This document shows positions 13,901 to 25,649 of a stretch of DNA of 64,000 nucleotides, one piece after another. Made by a program: the position numbers and the translations under genes. The notes beneath the pieces were generated by a model. It saw only the letters and a program-made list of their open reading frames with translations. It did not search any database and was not told where the DNA came from. Each line of letters starts with the position of its first letter. Position 1 is the stretch's first letter. The DNA is from Hirundichthys speculiger (lineage: Eukaryota > Chordata > Actinopteri > Beloniformes > Exocoetidae), in assembly GCA_018398805.1 (NCBI GenBank), contig JAGFBZ010000856.1, positions 1 to 64,000 on the forward strand, given 5' to 3'.

Positions 13901-16900
13901 CTAGAAGGGTTCTGGACCAACAGCAGCCTCCCGTAGCGGCTCCAGAATCTTCTAGAACGGTTCTGGAGAGACAGCAGCCTCCAATAGCAGCTCCAGAATC
14001 TTCTACAACGGTTCTGGGCGGACAGCAGCCTCCTGTAGCAGCTCCTAGAATCTTCTAGAAGGGTTCTGGACCAACAGTAGCCTCCTGTAGCAGCTTCTAG
14101 AATCTTCTAGAAGGGTTCTGGACCGACAGCAGCCTCCTGTAGCAGCTCCTATAATTTTCTAGGAGGGTTCTGGACCAACAGCAGCCTCCTGTAGCAGCTC
14201 CAGAATCTTCTAGAAGGGTTCTGGACTGACAGCAGCCTCCTGTAGCAGCTCTTGGAATCTTCTAGAAGGGTTCTGGACTGACAGCAGCCTCCTGTAGCAG
14301 CTCCTGGAATCTTCTAGAAGGGTTCTGGACCGACAGCAGCCTCCTGTAGCAGCTCCTAGAATCTTCTAGAAGGGTTCTGGACCAACAGCAGCCTCCTGTA
14401 CCGGCTCCTCGAATCTTCTAGAAGGGATCTGGACCGACAGCAGTCTCCTGTAGCAGCTCCAGAATCTTCTAGAAGGGTTCTGGACCAACAGCAGCCTCCT
14501 GTAGCGGCTCCCGGAATCTTCTAGAAAGGTTCTGGACCGACACCAACCTCCTGTAGCGGCTCCGAAACTTCTAGAAGGGTTCTGGACCGACAGCAGTCTC
14601 CTGTAGCAGCTCCAGAATCTTCTAGAAGGGTTCTGGACCGACAGCAGCCTCCTGTAGCGGCTCCCGGAATCTTCTAGAAAGGTTCTGGACAGACAGCAGC
14701 CTCCTGTAGCGGCTCCCGGAATCTTCTAGAAAGGTTCTGGACTGACACCAGCCTCCTGCAGCGGCTCCGAAACATCTAGAAGGGTTCTGGACCAACAGTA
14801 TTCTGGACCAACACCAGCCTCCTGTAGCGGCTCCAGGAATCTTCTAGAAGGGTTCTGGACCAACAGCAGCCTCCCGTAGCGGCTCCAGAATCTTCTAGAA
14901 CGGTTCTGGAGAGACAGCAGCCTCCAGTAGCAGCTCCAGAATCTTCTACAACGGTTCTGGGCGGACAGCAGCCTCCTGTAGCAGCTCCTAGAATCTTCTA
15001 GAACGGTTCTGGACCGACAGCAGCCTCCAGTAGCAGCTCCAGAATCTTCTACAACGGTTCTGGACCGACAGCAGCCTCCTGTAGCTGCTCCCGGAATCTT
15101 CTACAAGGGTTCTGGACCGACAGCAGCCTCCTGTAGCAGCTCCTAGAATCTTCTAGAAGGGTTCTGGACCAACAGTAGCCTCCTGTAGCAGCTTCTAGAA
15201 TCTTCTAGAAGGGTTCTGGACCGACAGCAGCCTCCTGTAGCAGCTCCTATAATTTTCTAGGAGGGTTCTGGACCAACTGCAGCCTCCTGTAGCAGCTCTT
15301 AGAATCTTCTAGGAGGGTTCTGGACCGACAGCAGCCTCCTGTAGCAGCTTCTAGAATCTTCTAGAAGGGTTCTGGACCGACAGCAACCTCCTGTAGCGGC
15401 TCCTAGAATTTTCTAGAACAGTTCTGGACCGACAGCAGCCTCCTGTACCGGCTACAGAATCTTCTAGAACGGTGAATCTTCTAGAAGGGTTCTGGACCGA
15501 CAGCAGCCTCCTGTAGTGGCTCCTAGAATCTTCTAGAACGGTTCTGGACCGACAGCAGCCTCCTGTACCGGCTACAGAATCTTCTAGAACGGTGAATCTT
15601 CTAGAAGGTTCTGGACTGACGGCAGCCTCCTGTAGCAGCTCCTGGAATCTTCTAGAAGGGTTCTGGACCGACAACAGCCTCCTGTAGCAGCTCCAGAGTC
15701 TTCTCACTCTCTTTGCATCATTTTGAGATTTTCTACTGAGCTTTTTCAACCCCCATTAAAGCATTTTCCCCTTTAAAAAAAAAAAAAACTTTTTTCCTAT
15801 GCTGGTCCAGATGATTAGCTGCTAAAAGGATTTCTGCTTCTGACTTTCATCCTTTAGTCATCTGCTACGATGAGTAACCATGACAACAGGACGTTTTTTT
15901 TCCACATAGTAGCGGCTGAGCTGATGAGCTGAATGAGCTTTCTGAAGGTGAACGACGCCAAGAAGACCTGAAAACCAGCTGGGTCGAAGAAGACACGTCC
16001 AGTAAGTGGATCGGGGAGCCAGGAGGAGAAAGTTTAGAGCATTTCTCTGAACCGTCATGGAGAATGTGAGCTCATTAATGTGAAAATGGAAGAGACTGGT
16101 GACCATAGAGCCATCAGTCCCAGCAGGACTACAGAGGATTAAACGCTGCTCTCTGCCTGGCTCTAATATGTGCAGACAGCTGCAGGAGGGACAGACAGAG
16201 GGACAGACAGAGGGACGTCAGAGCCTGTTAACAGTTACAGTGAAGGAGGATCTCTCCTTCCAGATATCAAACTGCTGGTCGTGTCTTCCAGTCTGTGTTG
16301 CCCCGTTTATTAATAGAGGTTTCAAACAAGCCCCTCCCTCTCCGCCCCGCCTCCAACTTTCTGACCATTTGCCGAATTTTATTTTGCTATTCGTCTATTA
16401 TACATTTATGCTACAACAGTATAATTTCCCTTATGGGATTAATTGCTCCGAGCTCGTTTGAGCAGAACCATTGTCTCCAGTCTGCAAACATCAATGACAG
16501 GAAGTAGGTGAGCAGACTTCCTGTATGAACACAAACAGAGCAGCGCAGGTCCTCACCCTTCCAGAAACGCCTCCGATTAGGCGCTTTAGCGGAGAATCTG
16601 CTTTTTATTCACTTAAATAGAACAGGGAATTTGAATCCACCAACAGAATAATGTCAGAAACTGTACATGTGCGAGATAAAAGTTAAGAAAATTTGGGTTA
16701 ATTAGTGATGAAAATAATTACGTGCTGCAGCCCTCAAGTGCTAATTCAGGTTTGCGTTCATCTTCTAGAATTAAAGACCACCATCGTTCATCTTCAGGGT
16801 TTTGTGGCTCACCATAGGTGCCCCTCTGTGGCCGATGAGGGCCGGCATGGGCCCCAGGGCCCCTTCCTCCTTGATGCATGGAGAATACAGACCAACGGGC

Positions 16901-19900
16901 ACCAAGTAGAGGGCCAACAGGATGATCAGGTACACCCCCGTGATCAGGCCCCGCCTCCCTGAAACACGAAGACCCGGTAAGAAACATGGACACAAACAGA
17001 AAGAAAATCAGTTAGTTTCACTCTGACATGACTCAGATAAAATGTCATTCCTGTTAATTGATGCTGTGGAAAAGGTTCCTGGAGGCAAACCAAGCTGATT
17101 TTTCAACTGAACTGTATATAAACATATATAAAAGAAAAACCCACCTGTTCTCTGCTGGTTTACTGTCATAAGTCTGTAAAAGTCGACTGCCGATGTCACT
17201 TAACTTACTGACAGCAAACGCAGAAGGAGGAGAGTTCATGGCCTCTGATTCAAACAGTACCCTATTAAAGACACACCTGTGGATGTACTTTAACACCTCA
17301 AACACTGCTTCCTTGTGTGGCATCATGGGAAAATTTAAAAAAAAATCAGCCAAGATATCAGGAAGAGAATTGAGGACCTCCACCACACTGGTTCATTCTT
17401 CCAGTTTCCAGATGTCTGAAGAAGCCACGTTTATCTGTTCCAACAATCCTCCACCAGTAGAACCACCATGGGAACGTCCAGCCATCATAGCGCTGAGGAC
17501 GAAGACAGGTTCTGTGTCCCAGAGATGAACCTGCTTTGGTGTGAAAGGTGCGAATCAATCCCATTACACCATCTTCACAAGCTGAACAGCTTGTGAAGAT
17601 GCTGCTGAGTGTCATCATCCACAGAGAAATCAGTACTGGACCAACATGGACTGAAAGACCACTCAGCCAGGAAGAAGACAGATTACAGATTACATGTCCT
17701 GTGGTCTGAAGCACGGGGGTGGCAGCATCATGATGTGGGGGGCGTTGTGGACAGACTTGTGAGCTTCACAAGATAGATATTGAAGCAACATCTCAAGACA
17801 TCAGCCAGGAGGCTAAATGTTGGTGCAAATGGATCTTCAGATGGACAATTATCCTAAGCGCCAAATTAGGTTATCTGGCTTCAACTGTAACCAAGTATTT
17901 AACCAAATCTTTGAAAGCAGAGGCCATGAACTCTACTTTTACATTTATTGACAGCAAATTTGCACAACATTGTCAGTCAACTTATACAGAATGATAAAAA
18001 AAGCAGGAGACACCCATCCAAACAATACTTTCTGTACACATACAAAGTTAAAATGACCTCAGTTGACCTGTAGGGGCTGATGTTTTTCAGTCTTGTCAAA
18101 GGCTGAAAATGGAAAACTTTTTTGATGAAGGATTTTTGCCCCCAGAGGAAACATTAATGGCTATTTTGCTGCAAACACATGTTTCATTCTGACTCCAAAC
18201 CACTTAGATTCATTTCAGTTTGGTTCCTGTCAAAGATTTACACTCCTTAGCATCTAAAAGTGGACCTGGTGTTGTTTTGAGTCTGAAATGTTCCTTTAAA
18301 CCAGCTGCTATGAGCAGAGGTGTAAAAACATGGTTGAAAAGGTTGCTTTCCTCCGTCTCCCTGTGTTATTATGACCAAAACACACCTGACAGTCCACTAA
18401 TACAGTCAAATCATCCGTTTTATCTCAGGAAGCTTATTTCTTTCTAGGAAATTCCACAAATGCATAAATAAAAACGTAAAATGGTTTGTTAATCTCCAAA
18501 GTTAATAACTTATAAAACAGTTAATTTGTTATAGTTTGGATCATTTCTTATCTACACAAACATAACCTCCATGAGAAGAACTTTTACTGTATATTAGCAG
18601 AAAAGTTTTGTAATAAAATAAGCATACAATGTCAAACTTGCCATCTAAAATCCAGCATTTATTTTTACAATGTTTACAACTGCAAATAATAAATGCCCAA
18701 TGAACTATACGCCTCACCTCTACTGTTCATGCGAAACACGTGCAGAGCGACTGGCCAGGCCAGTGATGTCATCAGTAAAACTCCTCCTACGTGCAAGTAT
18801 GGAGCCGTCACCTGAGGAAGACAGAAAATATCTGATCAAGTCTGACGTGGGAGGTGGAAACCACTGAGAAACGGATGACGGGCTGGTGGAGGACAAGAAG
18901 AGGTTCACCTGGAAGGAAAGCAGCAACGTCCTCCATTCTTTACTCCACAGGTCAGACAGGACGGCGGTGGCCACGACGGAGAACGTCAGGCTCACCAGGA
19001 TCCCGACCTGACAAAGAAACGAACGTGTTCTGCAGTTATATTTTAGGCCTGCCAGTGTCAAGTGATAGAACTGAGAAAAATGTGGGAGTTCCCCATGTGA
19101 TATGGTAAATTAAAGTATATTTTAGTCTGTTTTCATGCAGATGGAAAGAAGAGTTTGTAATAAAAGCAACATGAGGAACTGATTTCAACTTTATGCTCAT
19201 ATTTCTTTTTTATAACTCCCACAACTCAGTGTATTAACATTAATACTATTGATATATGGATACAAAATGCGACTGTTACCTTGTGGCTCCAGTGTAGATG
19301 GAGCTTCTGTCCCTCTGACAACAAACACACAGCCAGCAGCTGCACAGATAAACAAGATCATCTCGATGAGAGGCAAAGTCTCAGATCACAGAATCTGACA
19401 CAAGAGACTTTTGTAAGGCGATGTTCCTGAGTTCCAGTCTTCAGGAACCACTACCTGCGTATTTCAGATGCTTTCCTTGTTCCAGCCGGTTCCAGCACAC
19501 TTGATTCAAATGAATGTGTCACCAACAGCTTGTGATCAAGGTCTCTTCATGATGCATTAATGTAAAATCTGGTGCTGAAGCAGGGAAACATGTAAAACAT
19601 GTAGACCACCTCAGACTGGAACTGAGGAACGATGGGATGAGAGACATCAGGCTCTGAAGACTTCTGTATCTGACACAATGAGTCCAGGCTCGCGTCTGAT
19701 GTTCCAGTCATACGAGGAAATGTTCAACGCTTCCTGAAACTTTACCACCATCTCTGGGTTCTTCCTGACATTTTACCTCTCATCAAAAACATTTGATCAG
19801 TTCTGAGTGGTGGAGAGATTCGAGATTACACAGTCTGTAAACCTGACATTCAAACTTCTTTTCACACTCAAAATTGCCAACCGTACACGTGGCTCCTTCT

Positions 19901-22900
19901 TAAGCTTTTTAAGATCAGTGTGACCTGCATGACTGAGAATCTAAACCATCATGTCTAATCTACAATCTTTCCGCTCAAAATGTAGTCAGCCACCTTGGTA
20001 AGGTTAATGCAGGGGTCCTGGAGAAGCAGTCCAGCTGACGATATAACCTCTGATTCAGTAGAAATGATGTTCCATCCTGGAACTGGACCGGTTCTCTGCC
20101 TTCGCTGAGATCCTGGAGGTGGATGGAAGTTTTCCCAACCATCCACATTTCCTTTCTGGACTTTGAGAGGTCATTCAGCTGTGTGTCTCTCAAGAACTGT
20201 GTGGAGGATTTCTGGACAGAGCCAAAGGGTGGTAGGGATCTGATGTGGAGACCACAGGATTCAGGACCTCTGCTTTCTTGTAGATGATGTGGTCCTGTTT
20301 GCGTCATCAAGCTGCTCACTGGAGCAGTTCACAGCAAGAGGATGAAAATCGGCACCTTTAAAGGTCATAGACTGTCCTTCCACAACTATGCAGATGATAC
20401 TCAGATCTACAGTCATGGAAAAAATTATTAGACCACCCTTGTTTTCTTCAGTTTCTTGTTCATTTTAATGCCTGGTACAACTAAAGGTACATTTGTCTGG
20501 ACAAACATAACGATAACCACAAAGATTGCTCATAAGAGTTTTATTTAAGAGCTTATATCTTACCATATTCCATGGTTTTCTTGATTATAACCTAAATTAC
20601 TTAAGTTTTTACATCAATAGCTATGGTGTTGTACTGCCAAAAACAAGTGTTTTCTTTTCTGTTTTAGTCACATGATGACGTTTAGTGGTACCAGGTATTA
20701 AAATGAATAAGAAAGTGAAGAAAAAATGGTGGTCAAATAATTTTTTTCCATGACTGTATGTGTCACTGACAGCAGGAGAACATGGGCCTGTAGATTCATT
20801 GTGTCACTGCATCGAACAGATCAGTGTGTGGATGCAAAACAACTTTCTCCAGCTAAACTCAGACAAAACTGAAATCATTGTCTGTGGCCCAAAGAAACAA
20901 AGAGAACGTGTTATCAGTCACCTTGAGACTCTCTCTCTAGAACCTAAAAATCAGGTCAGAAATTTAGGGGTAATATTGGATTCAGACTTTAACTTTTACA
21001 GCCACATTAAAGCAATAACATCAGCAGCTTTTTACTATCTAAAAACATTACCAATATCAAAGTAATAGTGTCTAAACCAGATTTAGAAAGACTAATCCAT
21101 GCATTCGTCTCCACCAGGTTAGACTACTGTAACGGCCTGCTCACTGGGCTCTAAACCAGCTGTGATACAGCTGCAGTACATTCAGAACACTGCTGCACGA
21201 GTCCTGACTAGAATCAGGAGATACGACTATATTAGTCCAGTCCTGAGGTCTCTGCACTGGTCCTGACTAGAACCAAGAACCAGGAAATACGACCATATTA
21301 GTCCAGTCCTGAGGTCTCTGCACTGGTCCTGACTAGAACCAGGAAATACGACCATATTAGTCCAGTCCTGAGGTCTCTGCACTGGTCCTGATTAGAACCA
21401 GGAAATACGACCATATTAGTCCAGTCCTGAGGTCTCCGCACTGGTCCTGATTAGAACCAGGAAATACGACCATATTAGTCCAGTCCTGAGGTCTCTGCAC
21501 TGGTCCTGATTAGAACCAGGAAATACGACCATATTAGTCCAGTCCTGAGGTCCCTGCACTGGTCCTGATTAGAACCAGGAAATACGACCATATTAGTCCA
21601 GTCCTGAGGTCCCTGCACTGGTCCTGATTAGAACCAGGAAATACGACCATATTAGTCCAGTCCTGAGGTCTCTGTACTGGCCCTGACTAGAACCAGGAGA
21701 TACGACCATATTAGTCCAGTCCTGAGGTCTCTGCACTGGTCCTGACTAGAACCAGGAGATACAACCATATTAGTCCAGTCCTGAGGTCTCTGCACCGGTC
21801 CTGACTAGAACCAGGAGATACGACCGTGTTAGTCCAGTCCTGAGGTCTCTGCACCGGTCCTCACTAGAACCAGGAGATACGACCATATTAGTCCAGTCCT
21901 GAGGTCTCCGCACTGGTCCTGACTAGAACCAGGAGATAGGACCATATTAGTCCAGTCCTGAGGTCTCTGCACTGGCTTCCTGTCACTCAGAGAATAGACT
22001 TTAAAACAGCTCTACGTGTGTTCAAGTCCATCTCTGACATGTTAGATCCATATGAACCAACCTGGACTCTGAGAACCTCAGGTAGTGGTCTCCTGCTGGT
22101 GTCCAGAGTCAGGACTAAACAAGGTGAAGCTGCATTTCAGTTTTATGCTCCTAAAATCTGGAACAGTCTTCCAGAATGATGTGAGACAGACTTGAACTCT
22201 GACAATGTTCAGATCCAGGCTGAAAACAGTTCTGTTTAGATGTGAAGATGACGACTGAAAGGATTTTATCTGCACTCTTGTGATTTTATGCATCTGTGTA
22301 CGAATTGCCTCGTGTACGAATTGTGCTCTACAAATAACCTTGCCTTGCCTTTCTGTTTGCAGATAGCAGAAACTCAATCTCACATTAATCTCTGAAAACA
22401 CATTTTAATCATGTAGCTTTTTCCTGATTGTTAGTATTTCTTATAATTCAATGATTTTGTATTTATCCAAAGTTTTCATATCTATAATACGTTTGCTTTA
22501 TTTTACAATCTTGTTTATTTAAATTGCACAACACTTTTCAGATTTGTTCACATTTGCTTCAGATGAGGTTCACAAGTAACACAATTAAAAAACATCACAA
22601 CATGACAGTGAAATCTATCACATTTAAAGGCTTTCTATGATCAACTGTCAGTCCTATGGCTTTGAGACACAATAGCAGCATCTACCGTATTTTCTGGACT
22701 ATAAGCCGCACCTGAATATAAGCCGCACCCACCCATTAAAATATAAACAAAATATATATTTTGTCACATATAAGCAGCACCGGACTATAAGCCGCCGGTA
22801 GACAGGCTGAGAAATAAGATATTTAGATCGAATGATTTTGTACCGTAAGTGTTTATTCATATACCTGAACTGATTTTTCCTCCTCCTGTGTACTGAAACC

Positions 22901-25612
22901 ACCCCACACAGCAAAACATTCAGGAACGGACTGGCGAAATGGACCCGTATCGGGGTCCAGTTGCACTCAGTGCCGGATCCGCTTTGGAGCCAGATCGCGG
23001 ACCTGCTGGCTCCACGCTGCGTCCGGTCCGCATCTGCGATTAAAACCTTACCTCTGCGGCTGGTCTGCTCAGAACCCTGAAATCAGCCGGGGAACCAACA
23101 AACTGACTGGACAAACTGATAAATCCAGGTGTGTCCGAGTAGCTACAATGGTCAGACACGCCTGGATTAATCAGTTTGTCCATTAATAATAGGTATTGAT
23201 TCTCAAATGTAGAGTAGCATAGCCTGGGGCGCCGAAAAGGGGGGGTAAAGGATACGGATTATAGGGGCCCATGATTGAGGGGGGCCCAGAGAGGCCCCTA
23301 ATGATGATCAAAAATAGCATCAACAAATTTCGCCGCTGTGTTGGGGGGCCCTGTAAAGATTCTTTTCATGGGGCCCAAAATCCCTAGCGGCGCCCTTGAG
23401 CATAACCAACAAAGGCTACTGAACAAAAACAGAATAGCCTTTAACTACTTGGTTTGTTTTTGGTTTTTGCACTTCCTGCTAGAGCGCCCCCTGAGGGCTG
23501 AAGAAAAATTCATAGAAAAGCCGCATCTCTGTATAAGCCTCGTGGTTTAAAGCGTGGGACAAAAGTAGCGGCTTATAGTCCAGAAAATACGGTAATCAGA
23601 AAATCTGCAGGGGTCAGTGTTGTGTTCGTGCCTCACCATGAGCACAGTGACGTAGCAGAAGAAGCCTGCAGCGATGACCAGCAGCACCACAGACCAGGGA
23701 AACCAGAAGCCCAAGTTCCCAAAGTTAAACCTTCACACCCACAGTGACGTCAGGTGACAGAGAGAGAGAGTTAGTGGCACACAGAGGAGGACAGAGAACA
23801 CCAGAATGAGGATACAAAAGTACACTTTGAGCAAGTTTAAAATGCAAAGAAGAGCAATTCAGTTTATTAGTCTCAAATTCATTGTGCAAAGTTCTTAAAT
23901 TAGTGCTGAAACTTGAGCTAATCTAAAAGCTGATACTGAAGATGAAGTCATGATGATGCTATCTAGATCATCAGGCTGCTTTCATCAGAAGTCTCATCGA
24001 ACATTAACAGCCCTTTGAGCCGCTGACGCCTGTTAATGTTCAGACAGCCAGGTGTTAACCAGGTGAGCATCTACAGCAGTGTCTATTACAACACGTGCGC
24101 ACGCATGTGCGCTCATGTACGTAAAGTGCACGTGTGCTGAACCCACCAGTCAAAGTCGTTGTAGTCGTTCTCTGCTTGGGCCCAGAAGTAGAGGAAGACC
24201 AGCGTCAGGCAGAAAGCTGCCACCAGCAGCCCAAAGGAGGCGCCCTCCAGCTGTTGACAGCAGACACCAAACTGTGAAAAACATTTCCTCCACACATGAA
24301 TTTACTGGCTCGTTTGTGTGGAGGTGGCTCGTCCAGACGAGGACTGCTCGTTGGCTTTCATGATAGAGAGGCGCTCAAACAGAAAAGCTCTTTTACTGCT
24401 GGACTTTGACGGCAGAAGCTCCGTTCTCACTGTGTCTTATCATCTCCATCACTGAGTCACGTGTTCCTGAACGCTGAACTGTAGTTTCACCGGGTTTGAA
24501 ACAGAGCTTTTACTCAAGTGTCGTCAGATACTGAGAGGTAAAGAACAAAAAATGCAACTGGGACGATCGAATCAATACAGAAACTGAGTGCATTCAGCCT
24601 CGTGTCTGCTTTCAGTATTCAGATTTTCCCAAAGGATTCGTCAGCTGCTTTCATTTACACAATAAATCATGCTGATGATTAGGGATGTAACGATGTGGAA
24701 AATTTGATATCTCGATTATAGTGACCAAATTATCACGGTTTACAATATTATCACGGTATTCTTAATTGTTGTACAAATGTCCAAAAAACACATACATTTA
24801 AATAATTTCACAAAATCTTGTTATTTTCTTGTCATACTAAAACATCAGAGGCCAAAATTTTATTTTAAATTTTAATTTATTTTATAAATTTTACCTTTTA
24901 ATGTGAAATGAAACTTTAACATTAAAAGGGCAAACAAACAAATGGCACAGAAAGAGGTTTTATTTTTTAAATAAACAAAATAAGTAACAGGAACAAAGCT
25001 AATTTGTCTGGTGCAAATTTAAATAAACATTTTAACAACCATATTAGGTCAAATTATCAGAAACAAAAATTCCTGCAAGTGCAAGTTCAAATGAAATAAA
25101 CTTTTGACTTTAAGCTGAACCTCAAATACATATAATTGTGCAAATAAAGAAACAGTTGTTTTGGAGCCAAATATGTTGTTATGAATTGTAGTTCACTCTG
25201 TGTGTCTGTGGGTGTCGCGCTGTGTTGTTACCTGAGGGTCAGGTATAAAGGTAGCTGCCTGTTATTGATTAGGTGTTTGACCCGGAAGGACAAAAGGTTT
25301 TTGACCGCTGTGGCGCTAACTGCCGGGTGTTATGGTTTTCGGATCAGTTAATGGAATAAATTAATATTTTAACTGCATCAGAAGAACATCGTTCCGGTCC
25401 TTTTTTGATCAACACGCAACGGTAACGTTTACGAAATGTGAGTTAGCGAAGCGCGTCAACCAGGTTAATCTTGGTCAAACATCTCAGTAGCTTGAAGCAT
25501 TAGCCTTAGCTCCTTCAAGTTGTTTGTACAAATTACAATAAAATGTAAACAAGTGCTCTGCAGACAGGATAACTGTCCTCCACCAGTTGTCCCTCTGCAT
25601 TCTTAAAAAAAA

Positions 25613-25649
<37 letters not shown>

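Larger units (their letters stand above)
20356..22350 (+). mobile_element. L2-like LINE, 3' part of reverse transcriptase plus tail
   Basis: It reads GHRLSFHNYADDTQIY (YADD active site) up to 20409. It is interrupted by a MITE (20410-20756), then continues LNSDKTEIIVCGPK, NLGVILDSDFNFYSHI and FYYLKTLPISK. After 21060 come AARVLTRIRRYDYISPVLRS, a tandem expansion, then LPVTQRIDFKTALRVFKS-like sequence and a 3' tail ending cttgccttgcc. Frameshifts make it non-functional. It is sense to the plus strand, so antisense to GDPD4, in whose intron it lies. Confidence 0.8.

Noticed and set aside
11847..15702. CRISPR-like array
   Set aside because: The units are contiguous with no unique spacers, and the host is a vertebrate; it is a minisatellite.
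12942..15749. Minus-strand frames (QNPSRRF repeats)
   Set aside because: Repeat translation inside the 51-bp array, with no splice or start support.
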